A DNA stretch of 64,000 nucleotides from Schizochytrium sp. TIO01 (taxonomy: Eukaryota; Sar; Bigyra; Thraustochytrida; Thraustochytriidae), in NCBI GenBank assembly GCA_004764695.1, contig SMSO01000025.1, positions 3,928,102-3,992,101 of the forward strand. Reading direction: 5' to 3'. Positions 44,994-61,905 of this stretch are shown piece after piece; position 1 is the stretch's first letter; every line of letters begins with the position of its first letter. The notes beneath the pieces are model-generated. The model ran no database searches, was not told where the DNA came from, and worked only from the letters and a program-made list of their open reading frames with translations. A program made the translations under genes and the position numbers.

Positions 44994-47666
44994 ATGGACG
45001 TGCAACAGCAACAGATGAGCGCTGCGAACAAAATCGTGTCTCGAAAACTCAAATATAGCGTGGATGAAGCCTTGTACGCTGAAGGAATGGGGCTAGATGA
45101 GCGAGATGCGAAGACGCCTGACGCCTGGATCCCTCGGCACACAGAAATGGTGCGACTTACAGGAATCCACCCTTTCAACAGCGAATCCCCAGCTCAGAAG
45201 CTTCTGGAAGCCGGATTCATTACTCCAACCTCAATTCACTACACTCGTAATCATGGTGCTGTTCCCCAAATCTCATGGGAGGAACATCGTCTTGAGATTG
45301 TTGCAGATGAGGACGAGGTGGCCAAGGGATTTACCCCCGTCGAACTCACAATGGAGGACCTCCTCGAGCTACCTTCCGTCTCAGTTACTGCGACTCTGAC
45401 ATGCGCCGGAAATCGTCGCAAGGAAGAGAACCTCACGAACAAGACTGTTGGATTTAGCTGGAACTCCTCCGGAACATCCACCGCAATGTGGCGAGGTGTA
45501 CGCATGCGCGACGTGCTGCTCAAGTACTGCAAGCTCGCATGGAGGTCTGATGAAGAAGAAGATGAAGATGAAAACTACCCCCTCGAAGAACGATATGTTT
45601 GGATGGTAGGTGCTGATGACCTCCCCAAGGGCAACTATGGCACTTGCATTCCCTTAGGCCTTGCCATGAATATTGCAGGCGATGTGATTCTGGCTTTTGA
45701 AGTGAATGGCAAACCGCTCCCCCCTGACCGTGGCTTCCCACTCCGAGTTGTTGTGCCTGGTTGGATCGGTGGCCGCATGGTGAAGTGGCTCAAGCGCCTG
45801 GAAATCCGCAAGGGTGAATCCAACAATTACTACCACTATTTTGACAACCGCATCCTCCCACCAAATGTCACTAAGGAAATAGCAGACGCCGACGGATGGT
45901 GGATGCGCACTGAGTACCTCTTCAACGAGCTTAACATTAACAGTGTGATCCTAGCACCTTTCCACGAAGACACGCTAATCTTGCCCTCTGATAAGGAAGC
46001 TAAAGCACTAACGCTGAAGGGCTACGCTTATACGGGCTCTGGAAAGCGGATCACTCGAGTCGAAGTCAGTTTTGACTATGGTAACACTTGGCAGCTTTGC
46101 CAGCTTCATGTGACTGAGCGCCCGACTCGTTATGGAATGTACTGGTGCTGGGTGCAATGGTCCTATGAGGCCAGTGCAGCGGAGCTTGCAACTCCCCATC
46201 GTATGATCCACTGTCGTGCATGGGACCAATCCAACAACACTCAGCCTAACCGCCTCACCTGGAATGTTATGGGCATGGGTAATAACTGTATCTTTGGTGT
46301 TCGCGTTGACCATTTCATTCGCGAAGAGGATGGTACAACCGAGCTGCGTTTTATTCACCCCACTCAAGAGGCCGGCATGTCAACAGTTGGCTGGATGCAA
46401 AATAGTCATCGCCCACCCCCGGCAGTGCCTCCTGTACGTATCGCAGACGCAGCAGGTTACGACGATACGGAAGGAAGTAGCACAACTCTCGAGGAGGATG
46501 ATGATAAGGAAAATGCTGTTCTCGGTATCTCAGATGAAGAACTCCAAAAACTTCCCGAGTTCTCCATGGCCGAAGTTGCACAGCACGTTGGCGAAGATAG
46601 CGCCTGGATCGTTGTACGAAATCGCGTCTACGACTGTACTGCATTTCTTGAAGATCATCCTGGTGGTGCATCGAGTATTCTCATGGCGGCAGGAACTGAT
46701 GCTACAGAAGATGTCGAGGCCATTCACTCGCCAAAGGCAATTGCGATGCTTCAGGACTATCTCATTGGGCGCCTAGCTGTTGCACCATCAGGAGATGTGG
46801 CTACGCCCGGAAAAGTTGACAAATTCTCAGTTCCGAGCGATCCTGATGCGCCTTGGTTGAACGCTCGTGCGTGGGTTGATTTTGACCTTCTTGAAAAGCA
46901 CGATATCACCTCCAATATTATTTTGCTCCGTTTTGCGCCATCCGCTCGTACTGAATTGCACGATCGACGTTTGGGGCTTCCCGTGGGTATGCACGTCATG
47001 ATTAAGTCGTTCGCGTCCGATGGTTCGACTGTAATCCGACCATACACTCCTATCGTTCTCTCATCTTGGTCCGAAGAAAAGGATGAGTTTACCTTGCTTA
47101 TCAAAGTTTACCACGCAAACGAGCATCCCAAGTTTCCAGAGGGTGGGAAAATGTCCCAAATCCTCAATCGTCTAAAGGTTGGCGACTCTCTTCAGGTTAA
47201 GGGTCCATGTGGTCATATCGCCTACCCGGAAGCAGGAAAGCTGCAGATTAACAAGAAGACTTTGGAGGTTGATGAGATTGGATTCATGTGTGGCGGAACT
47301 GGTATTACTCCTGCATTTCGTGTAATCGAAGCATCCCTAGCCAACCCCAACGACCGAACGATTCTTCGACTCATTTATGCAAACAACTCCGTCGCAGATA
47401 TTGCCCTTCGAGATGAGATTGATGCATTGGCAAGCTTGCATCCGGATAGGTTCTTTGTTCACTATACTATTTCCCAACCTCCTGATGATGAGCCTTGGAA
47501 TGGAAGTATTGGTTATATTACCGAAGAGATGGCGCGGCAATATATGCCCAAAGCTGGCGAGCGAAGCTTTGTCGGCCTCTGTGGCCCACCGCCAATGCTC
47601 AAATTTGCATGTATTCCAAGCCTTGAAAAACTCGGATATAGTCCTTCCCAGTTTGATTGTTTCTAA
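44994..47666 (+). CDS. Assimilatory NAD(P)H nitrate reductase (Mo-cofactor, cytochrome b5, FAD)
   Basis: Reduces nitrate to nitrite in the cytosol. It has 890 residues with the complete eukaryotic domain order. The molybdenum-cofactor domain has YTRNHGAVP (83-91) and the Mo-ligand cysteine C137 in TCAGNRR. A Mo-cofactor dimerisation domain follows (about 310-450), then an acidic hinge (about 490-505). The cytochrome b5 domain has haem ligands H555 (in DHPGG) and H578, and the C-terminal reductase has the FAD motif RPYTP (from R682). The NAD(P)H-binding GGTGITP lies at 767-773 and the conserved CGPPPM cysteine at C863. The length is normal, and the C-terminal phenylalanine is typical. NADH or NADPH preference is not decidable by eye. 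The start is the first ATG after an in-frame stop region. Intronless. Confidence 0.97.
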   Translation: MDVQQQQMSAANKIVSRKLKYSVDEALYAEGMGLDERDAKTPDAWIPRHTEMVRLTGIHPFNSESPAQKLLEAGFITPTSIHYTRNHGAVPQISWEEHRLEIVADEDEVAKGFTPVELTMEDLLELPSVSVTATLTCAGNRRKEENLTNKTVGFSWNSSGTSTAMWRGVRMRDVLLKYCKLAWRSDEEEDEDENYPLEERYVWMVGADDLPKGNYGTCIPLGLAMNIAGDVILAFEVNGKPLPPDRGFPLRVVVPGWIGGRMVKWLKRLEIRKGESNNYYHYFDNRILPPNVTKEIADADGWWMRTEYLFNELNINSVILAPFHEDTLILPSDKEAKALTLKGYAYTGSGKRITRVEVSFDYGNTWQLCQLHVTERPTRYGMYWCWVQWSYEASAAELATPHRMIHCRAWDQSNNTQPNRLTWNVMGMGNNCIFGVRVDHFIREEDGTTELRFIHPTQEAGMSTVGWMQNSHRPPPAVPPVRIADAAGYDDTEGSSTTLEEDDDKENAVLGISDEELQKLPEFSMAEVAQHVGEDSAWIVVRNRVYDCTAFLEDHPGGASSILMAAGTDATEDVEAIHSPKAIAMLQDYLIGRLAVAPSGDVATPGKVDKFSVPSDPDAPWLNARAWVDFDLLEKHDITSNIILLRFAPSARTELHDRRLGLPVGMHVMIKSFASDGSTVIRPYTPIVLSSWSEEKDEFTLLIKVYHANEHPKFPEGGKMSQILNRLKVGDSLQVKGPCGHIAYPEAGKLQINKKTLEVDEIGFMCGGTGITPAFRVIEASLANPNDRTILRLIYANNSVADIALRDEIDALASLHPDRFFVHYTISQPPDDEPWNGSIGYITEEMARQYMPKAGERSFVGLCGPPPMLKFACIPSLEKLGYSPSQFDCF

Positions 47667-50600
47667 AGCTTCTGAAGTTATTTGTATGATTTTCTACTAT
47701 ATTTTATTCTTTCAAGTACATGAACAGAAATGGGCCACTGATCTGAGTTTGTGTTGCAGAGCTAGCCTCGGGTCTGGTTCCTTGTCACCTTCTCCGCTGT
47801 GAAAAACAAATTTAAAAACTGTCAACGGCGGCCACTAATGACAAAGCCCTATTGTGGTACATTTTTGTCGAAACTTCGGTATGGTTCACTAACATATCAG
47901 AAACGACTTCAGGTTCAGAATAAAAGCCTCGAAAGTTGCTTGAAGTTGGTTCTGCGCTAGTCTCTACGACCTATTTTTCAAACAATCATGTAAAAAGTAA
48001 CTGATTTTTTCACGCTCAGAATCATTAGCCACAGGAAGCACGGAATTAGCATTGGACTCGATATATGTTACATCTGCACAAAAGTCTTCGACCTTTATAA
48101 AAAAAATATTTATGAAATCTGAACTTCTCCATCACAATGATGCGTCCTGGGAAGTAGAGCCTAACATGGCCAATACCAGAGATGCGCAGTCATATCTCAT
48201 TATGAGCCTTTCAAGGTCTGAATCTAAGTAATGAATATCTAGAGCAAACAATATTTATTTTGTTCATATACATCGCCAGCAGAAGAGGGTATACTCTCGA
48301 AGTAGGTAGCTTTGCTCAATAACATAGAAAGGTACCCTAACTCAAGCATAACTAGTTTTAGAGTCTTGACAAAAGCAGTTGATTTGTAGAAGATTTGGCT
48401 TTATTTAGTCTTTGCAGCTGTACTGCAAGTTAGCATGAGGCGATCACCAAGAGATAGCGTAGGTAGAGAGATAAAGGAAAAATATAGTTAGCATTAACAT
48501 TCAGGAACTGTTGACAAGGTCTTTATTGTCTAGATGTAGGGTCATGGCTTATGTACATCCTACGTGGGTGGTATTATATATGCACTGCTGAGATCTCCAA
48601 TCGAAGGAACTAGTGGACAAGACATTGCTAGAGTTCTTGGTGCCCCTTTGTAAAACCCAATAGCAATAAGGTTTACATTAGAACAAGAATAGGCAGCCAG
48701 ACTTATGCGGCTGCTGAAGTCAAGATCTAGAAGTGTGAATACACATCACCGACACCCAAGCTTGGTTTAGCTTGGATCGATGGCGAAGAAGGTTGGATAA
48801 TCTAACCTCATCGATTATCTCTAACCATATTCAAGAATGTCTTAATCTCCCTAATTACTACATGAATCCATCTGTCCTGGAATTCATTCCTCGGGACAGG
48901 AGTTTGCTAACACTTAAACAAACCTTCTTATAGCCTTCATCAAGCTTCTTGCCTTCATCTTTACAGTCAATCTCACGCTCATCATTATCACCTTTCAGCA
49001 TGCACATCAGTGTACACACCTAGCTGTTATACTTCAATAAGCTGATATGAAATTCTCCATCGAAGGGTCATGTGGTCAAGGTTTTACTTAGGTTTCGGGC
49101 GTATCATTTGAGGACTTACATAGCATTCGAACTCATGAACCCAGCGTGTGGTTGCGAATCCAAGCAACTCAATAGCTGTTAATGTACATACACATTCAGT
49201 ATGGTAAACTCTTAATTTATGGTTGAAGAGACAAGTTAGCGTAACCTCTCTACTTTTGTCAAATACAGATCAAATTTGTCTTGATCTCCTAAGAATAACA
49301 TATAAATTACCCCTCCTTGGAATGCGAACATCAAGGACAGGAAATGTGTAACTTTAGAACTAAACTATGGTAAGCCATCTTTAAACATCTCGCCTTCATC
49401 TTTAAAGTCCACCTCTAGCTGACCAAATTCGTCCTCCAGCAAGAAGTTCCTTCCAACTTTCTCAAAATCACTATTGAATTGTTTAGGTTGCAAATTAGAC
49501 ATCACAACTCAACCAGCAAAACGCGTTCAAGGGGTCGAAAGACTAAATAAAGTCCCAGAATAAGCGTCGTACAGAATAGCTTAGCTTATATATGAGCGTC
49601 TAACATCTTGTGATCCTATTAAAGTTGATCTCCGTCGAACACTCGCATAGTTCTTATCAACAGCGGCATTTGAAATACACTGCCTTGACATACGATTGAA
49701 CACTCTACCATCTATGCTCAATACTACTGAATGAGCTAATCAAAGGGTTGTGCTCATCTGTAGACATCCCAAAATAACCATTCGCAAATTTCCTAAGCTC
49801 TCAAGGACTAGGGGACTAGAAAAATTGAACATGGTTAAAATTGAAAGGTATACAGAGTTGAATGCATAAACTGAATAGAATTTTGACTATCAAAAATTGA
49901 GGGAGTCAGAATGTCCTGTACCTCTTTGCTACTGGGTAATACAAACAATAGTTGAACTAGGAATGTTCTGTACAAAACGATTCAGTCACCTTGGTAATTA
50001 GATTTCATTTCAAGGCCACCAAATTGATAAATGAGAAATCCTACTTTTTACCAGTGCCTTCAAAAACCATCAGTCATGCTGCTGTCATCATGTATGTATG
50101 CGAAACAAGATTTGCCTGATAATAACAAAATTTCTGTAGCTACATAGAAAATATTACTTAACGAACTATAGTGTATTACTTGTATCAGTCCTATAGTTAA
50201 AACAGATCTCAATTGTCTTCAATTCTGAAAGCCTAGGTATCTGAAAGTTATTTGGTAAATACTAAATGGATAAAGCAATACAAGTCGTCTCAAGCCAAAA
50301 AGGCTCGATAAGAAAACATCTATCATGTGGACGGTGCCTTTTCTTATATTTTGAAACAGTGAATTCTTCTAGATGCATTGTTGGTTGCGGCAAACAGATT
50401 TTAAAATGACACTGAAATTGCCTCAATATGCTATGATGTACTGCGAACTATGTGAGAAGGCTTTTCAACCAATCTTACAAGGAGAGGACTAGCGTTTGGA
50501 TTCGATGCAACTCGAAACTTATTCACTACAACGTATAGAGATGGTGATTGAAATGGGTCTAGGCTTGATGGGGTGGGGTACAAGCTCTCGTGAAACAAGC

Positions 50601-51454
50601 TATTCTTTTACAAATGGACCAAGAGTGGCAATCAAAACCAAAGCGGCGGCCTTGATTGACTTTGTGCAAACAGCACTTGGTTCCACTTGTCCAGAAAGGA
50701 TGGAATGAAATTCCAGCATGGTTTCGAAGCCTACCTAACTTGATGAAACCACAAACTCTCTCAATATGCCACCCGGGCCACCAACAGATTTATAAAGAAA
50801 ATCGAATAAATCTTCCCAATAAACCTGGGCCTTAAGAAGCTCTCTGCACTCATGGACCAATGTTTAACATGTAAGCTTTTTTCGCTTTTTAGTGTGGGTT
50901 AATTATTCTCCATAATCGTCTGTAGAGCATTTAAGCAAAGGAGTTGGGATTCTACACTAAGCTCTTACCAGCAGCACTTCACTATTCTGCATTAAAGTTT
51001 TTCAATATGCAAATGGTTGTTTTTATTTGTCGCATAAACGCACATTCGCGTCCTTCAGGAGTCTAAACGATCGCTAACTCATAGGTCAAGTGCGCAAAGA
51101 TAAGATCATGTATTGCATATCTGCGTTTTTATCAGATAAACCCAAGCTTAGACATTATTTATTCTTTTTTACATCTCTTCAAAAATTGTCTTGAGGTGAA
51201 ATAGACAAATGAACGATTGTCAATTGATGACTCTCATGTTTCTCAATTTGCATAAACATCGTATAATAATAATCGTTATTTTCTATAAGTAATGGAAATC
51301 GTGCTATTATTTTTTACTGCATTTCTGCTTAAGTGAAAAGAAGATGCGTTTGAGATTTTGTTATAGAAGGAAAATGAAAAAGTAGAACATTTAGAATTAT
51401 TATTACTGTATTATATTACATATTTTATTTATTCGAAAAATTAAAACTAAAATT
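47667..51454. other. AT-rich spacer with possible decayed coding copies
   Basis: No intact gene. Two segments around 48820-49000 and 49280-49450 resemble each other at roughly two bases in three. On the minus strand they read as similar acidic peptides (…DxKDEGxxxxxG…) interrupted by stops, so they may be old duplicates of a lost gene; this is weak. A 70-codon frame at 50496-50708 is not supported by anything else. Confidence 0.35.
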
Positions 51455-51463
51455 AAAAAAGAA
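51455..51463 (-). terminator. RNA polymerase III T-run after tRNA-Gly
   Basis: On the minus strand the tRNA is followed directly by TTC and then six T, a normal Pol III stop signal. Confidence 0.75.
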
Positions 51464-51534
51464 AGCGTCAGCCGGGAATCGAACCCGGGGCAGCCGCATG
51501 GCAAACAGCTATTTTACCACTAAACCACTGACGC
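51464..51534 (-). tRNA. tRNA-Gly (anticodon GCC), no intron
   Basis: Read on the minus strand, the acceptor stem GCGTCAG/CTGACGC pairs perfectly. The D-arm is GTTTAGTGGTAAAAT. The anticodon stem GCTGT/GCGGC allows two G-U pairs, and the loop TTGCCAT puts GCC at positions 34-36 (window 51500-51502). The T-arm is CCGGG-TTCGATT-CCCGG with the invariant TTC. The variable loop is short, as usual for Gly. No encoded CCA. The discriminator base is T. Confidence 0.95.
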
Positions 51535-52488
51535 AGATTTCGTTGACTATGAGCTGAAGATGTCAATAAACTTATAAAACCGTTCCATATAATTCAGTCA
51601 ATGTCTAAATGTCTACAAACACTTTTGTTGTAATAGAGATGAGAGACGGAAGGTGAAGCCCTGTAGCAATGACAAGCTTAATAAAGCATGGTCAGTAGCT
51701 AGTAATACGCACCTGTTTTTCAAAAAGTAAATCGTTTTTACATTGATTTGAGTTTCTGATCGAGTTAAAACATATTTATGGAGTTCTCTTTGAGTATCAT
51801 TGACAAAGACTTCTTAGGTAGTTGTGTTTTTTATCTTAGCACCGAGGTACGTCCATGGAATTGCTATTTTATCGTGCTAGAGCAAAATAAAAGGGGAAAA
51901 AAACATTCAACACCGGGGCTTCGCATGCAGTCCCCTATCATACTACTGACCCGGCCCTACGCGACTTTACTTCTCAGTGCGAATGAGATGAGGTGTTTCC
52001 CGCGTGGTATGATCGAATGTACTATCGATTTGGTGCTACTCTATATATACGTAGTATTAAATGGGTTGTTGTTTACTTCTTACTTCTATGACTATCTAGT
52101 TCATAGTAGGTAGTACTAAGGGGTAGTATTGCTGGAACTTCTGGAGCAATACAACTGCGTAAGATATTTTAGGACGAGGCTCTAGGAAATAGTAATAGTC
52201 TTGAAAGAGCGAGAAACACATGCAGGACCCGAGGCTGAGTAGGCAAGGTTAGGTTCAAACTAGTAAAATATCCTTTTACCTCGAGAGCACTAAGAAGCAT
52301 CTCCTTCTTAGGGAAAACCATAATAACTCAGTAAGTCAGACCATGTGCACAACCCTGTCATCGACTTGCAGCTTTATGTCCAGCAGGTTCTAAACCTTCT
52401 GCAACGACTGGGACTGTGCCACGAGCTTAGCTGAAGGGATATAAGGACGCGCCCGCTGGTTGAGGTATAGATCGTTACTTGCTGCGCG
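51535..52488. other. Spacer upstream of the LRR locus
   Basis: Holds the promoter of the first LRR gene. A frame at 51778-52113 has no coding support. An in-frame TAG at 52468-52470 just before the LRR start codon supports that start. Confidence 0.5.
52437..52446 (+). promoter_or_regulatory. TATA-like element of the LRR gene
   Basis: GGATATAAGG lies 43 bp upstream of the ATG at 52489. If used, the 5' untranslated region would be very short. Confidence 0.35.
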
Positions 52489-58124
<5,636 letters not shown>

Positions 58125-58511
58125 AAGAAGTTCTGAATATTTTTTTTTGTTAAACCTTGTTGCTTGTATGTAAAACTACAGAAATGATATTACTATTTTA
58201 TAGATTCATAGGATTTTGATTGTGCTAGAAAATATTAATTATGATATAGAGCGTGTAGGTGATGGAAACATTTTCATTGAATACTAAGATTGACAATTTA
58301 AGAAGCGAATAAATTAAACGCTGCAAGAAGATCTTTGGACACAGAAACACCAGACCAACAATATCTAGCCAGTTAGTAAAAATTTGACTTCCCCGACTTG
58401 CGTGTTGATCTGTCGTGCGTGCTTTATTCATGTGCTGGATACAGATTTGAAAGGGTTGCTGACTTTGAGTTTGCTGATGATTCCAAATCTTTTCTTTTTT
58501 TAATATAATAG
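58125..58511 (+). other. Spacer or intron between terminal exon A and the second LRR set
   Basis: Follows the TAA of exon 57806-58124 and ends in a good acceptor (pyrimidine tract, then AATATAATAG). I find no ATG followed by a phase-2 GT donor that could be a first exon for the downstream LRR set. An ATG at 58262 reaches a stop before any GT. Confidence 0.5.
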
Positions 58512-61500
58512 ACTAAGTGGGTACCATTGGGCACGAGTTCAAATTAGCAACGAAGGTTGGCAAGCCTTGACTGAGGCAGTTAAGGAAAATCGTGTGGAAT
58601 CAACCTTGAAGTGAGTTTTCGTTAAAGATTCCGTAATCGCGCGGCATTGTACACGATCATTAAATAATGACTGACGGAAGCTGTTCTTTCTCGGTGTTTC
58701 GGAGGAAATTCTCGATGAATAGACTCAAGAACATTAATATTAGCAATGATCATTGGGTTGCTCTCGCAAACGCACTGAAGGAGACTACAGTAATGTCTGG
58801 GCTCATGTAAGTGAGAATTAACATTTCGTGTGTTGAGGCAATGGATCTGATCACACCATTTCATGTTTAATTATATATACACTAACATGAATAATTACCC
58901 GTCGAGGCACACAATACCATTCTTTGATGGTGGCTAACAAGCAGCTTGTGTAACGTCCCATTCACCACTGAAATGATCAAGGGCTTGGATGGTGTTCTCC
59001 AGAAGAATCGAGCTTTGAAGCGTTTGGGGTGAGTTCAGCTAAGTCAAGGTGAAATGTCATCTAGGTCCCACCTGACAGGTTGTCATTTTTTTTGTTGACG
59101 AGCATGTCATTGGGGACGACTTTGTAGGATCATTATTTGAAAACTGCTAACAGTGAGATTATTTGGTGGTTACTATGATACTCCTTGTTATCAATGGGTG
59201 CACAGGCTTTTGGATAACAATTTTGGGAGTGAAGCTTTTGCGATTTTGGCGGAAGCTCTGAAGATGAATGAGACGCTGAAATGTTTGGAGTGAGTTTGTT
59301 GAAGCAGGAAGACACGATATCTGGTCTCTTTGCCGGTCATTAAAGAGTTTTTTAAGTAGTAAAATGAGAATGACGACTGACGATGGTATAAATTGATGTG
59401 GTTTTACTTGTGAGCGAGCAGGATTGAAAGGGATATCGGGGCTGACGATTGCGTCGTTTTAGCTGATAGTCTAAAGAACAACCAGTCACTGAGTACAGTA
59501 AAGTGAGTATAGTCGGCCTTTGCAATATTTGCTAGATGTTATGTCTTGTCGTGCATATAAGAGAGTTATATGATAGGTAGCTAACAAATTGTGCGATGCG
59601 TTGGCATGATGGTCTCTTGCATGAACAGTCTTGATGACAATACGATTGGCAGCAAAGGTTGTTTGGCTTTGGCCGAGGTGCTCAAGGTAAACGAAACGCT
59701 GAGAATTCTACAGTAAGTATATATAGTCTATGTATGCCGCCGGATACAGGAATTTTTCTGATAGTTGTGCAGGAAGTTTGCTGACGTTACTGTCGATTGA
59801 TTAAACGATACTGTTGCATAATTTTTGACAAGCGGGAGCTTACAGACTTCGTGGTAACAACGTTGGCAGCAATGTTTGTACAGTGTTGGCAGATACACTC
59901 AAGAAGAACAAGACGCTGACAGAGTTGGGGTGAGTTGAACAAGACTTTCAAGTTTATTCATGTGTCTGTAAAATGGTGAACATGTGGGGCACAAGGAGAG
60001 GTTTTGCCTTGATCTTTTTAAAATTAAAAACGCATGGTGAGAAATGTTTGAGCAAGGTGGCTGACGTTCAAACTGGAGTGAAATTACTTTTAATTTTTCA
60101 TTGTCAATTGTGGACCAATAGGCTGGGGAACAACAATATTGACAACAAAGGTTGTGCAGCGTTGGCGGATGCACTCAAGACAAACCATACGTTGACCATG
60201 CTAGAGTGAGTTGACTGTTATACCCTTTGCATGCATGCAACAAGAGGGATAGTCATATGATATACTGACAGGAAGCATTGGAATGATTACGATTCTGAAA
60301 ACTATTTATTGTCTTTGGCCGAGTACGGATGCGCAGCCTTACATCTAACAAAATCAACGACGAAGGATGGGTGGGCTTGGCGGAAGTACTGAAGGAGACC
60401 AAGACGGTAGAAACGTTGCTGTGAGTTAGACTAGCAATTTATCAGGCTATTGCCGGTACGAGAAGTTACCCATTGTAGCTTCTTTTGTAAAGAGATGACT
60501 GACTTTGATTTGAATTGACGCATTTTTCTTTTTCAACAGGATGAATGGAAGCATTGTTGGCGATAAAGGTTGTGCGACGTTTGCTGAGGTACTCCAGAAA
60601 AACCGTTCGCTGAAAAACCTAGGGTGAGTTGAGCAATCTATGTGTCAGACCATTCTGAGAATACACGGGCCTTTGTTCAAATTCTTGTCTGTTTCAAGTA
60701 AATGTTGAAAATTTAGAAGCATAGAGTTGCACTTAGAGTGGCTGCGTACTAATTGTGCAGGAAGACTATTTGTTAAGATGGCTGACTTTCATGTTTAAAT
60801 GGAAACAAATGAAATGATTTGCTATTTCGTTTTGGAGTAAAAGTCTGGGTACAAAGAACTTTGATAACACAGGCTTTCACGCTTTTATGGATGCCCTCAA
60901 GGAAAACCAGGCTTTGAAAGCGCTGTTGTGAGTTGAATGCATTTTTTTTCCGGGGGGCTCTGACTGATGCAGAAATGATCAGAGGATCGAAAGAAGTTGT
61001 GTAATTACGTGTTTGATTCAAGCAAGTAGAGCAGGAAGCGATGCTTGTTTTTTGAAACCATGAGGAAGCCATTCGTGACGCTGTCAAAGGACTAACATTG
61101 GATTGGAAGGGGTTATGTCACGCAACAACGTTTTCATTTTATTGCTAACTGCAATCTAACAGCTTGAGCGCAATGAGCATTGACGACAAGTTTTGTGTGG
61201 CTTTGGGTGAGGTATTGAAGAAGAACAAGGTTCTGACAGCATTATCGTGAGTTAAACAAGTTATCTTTGGGCACCAAAGTGGAAAGAATCAGAATTAATG
61301 ATGTACACTACTGCGGTTGATAAATATTGAACACTTGGAAGATATAAGAGAAAATATGGCGATGTCCTTGGAAAAGTGCAGTTTGACAGAAGGGTGCTAA
61401 CTCTATTCATTGTTTGTAAATCGTGTTATAGTATCAACGGGAAGGACACGAGCAGCACAAAAGGTCGTGTGGCGGTGATTGAAGGACTTCAGGCGAACCG

Positions 61501-61905
61501 CAGTATCACAGTCTTTGAGTACGTTGAAGAAAAACATGAAGAATGGGAATTGTTGGCTAACACAATGATGTATTGATTGATAGACACCCCTGGCGAGGTG
61601 ATAAGAGCATCCAAAGTGAGCTTGACCTGAATAACCAGATTTATGCTGAACAGGAAAGGAAGAAAAATCTTGAACAGGTAGCTCGTGAGCTTCGTTGCAT
61701 CCATGCCGTGAACAGGACCCTTGCTGTGCCGTTTGCAGAGAGACGTGGCAAACAAGTTGCACAGAGTAGATTAACTAGCAACAAGACCAATCTAAGAGGT
61801 AAACAGCAATGCCTTGATGAACAGAAGCTGGAAGTTGGTCGTTTAGAAGCTGCAAACAGTGCCCTAACGGCTTCATTGGGATCGCTCGGCAAGTATTTTT
61901 GCTAG
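58512..61905 (+). CDS. LRR protein B, or distal part of the same LRR gene: 13 LRR exons plus terminal exon
   Basis: Exons: 58512-58610, 58723-58806, 58945-59028, 59206-59289, 59422-59502, 59629-59712, 59846-59929, 60122-60205, 60337-60420, 60540-60623, 60844-60927, 61163-61246, 61432-61518, 61584-61905. All are joined in phase 2; ten of the 13 LRR exons are 84 bp, the others 81, 87 and 99. Donors are mostly GTGAG. Each LRR exon encodes one diverged repeat (for example LDDNTIGSKGCLALAEVLK). The last exon gives a 106-residue helical tail with ELRCIHAVN, clearly paralogous to the tail of protein A. The total is about 475 residues, starting inside a codon. The first exon starts with a splice acceptor, not an ATG. 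So this is either a gene that lost its first exon, one whose first exon I cannot see, or the 3' part of a longer transcript from the upstream gene. Confidence 0.72.

Noticed and set aside
48000-50400. Possible CRISPR array or bacterial mobile element
   Set aside because: No regularly spaced direct repeats with unique spacers; the window is eukaryotic. The regular repeats at 53.4-57.5 kb are exon+intron units, not CRISPR.
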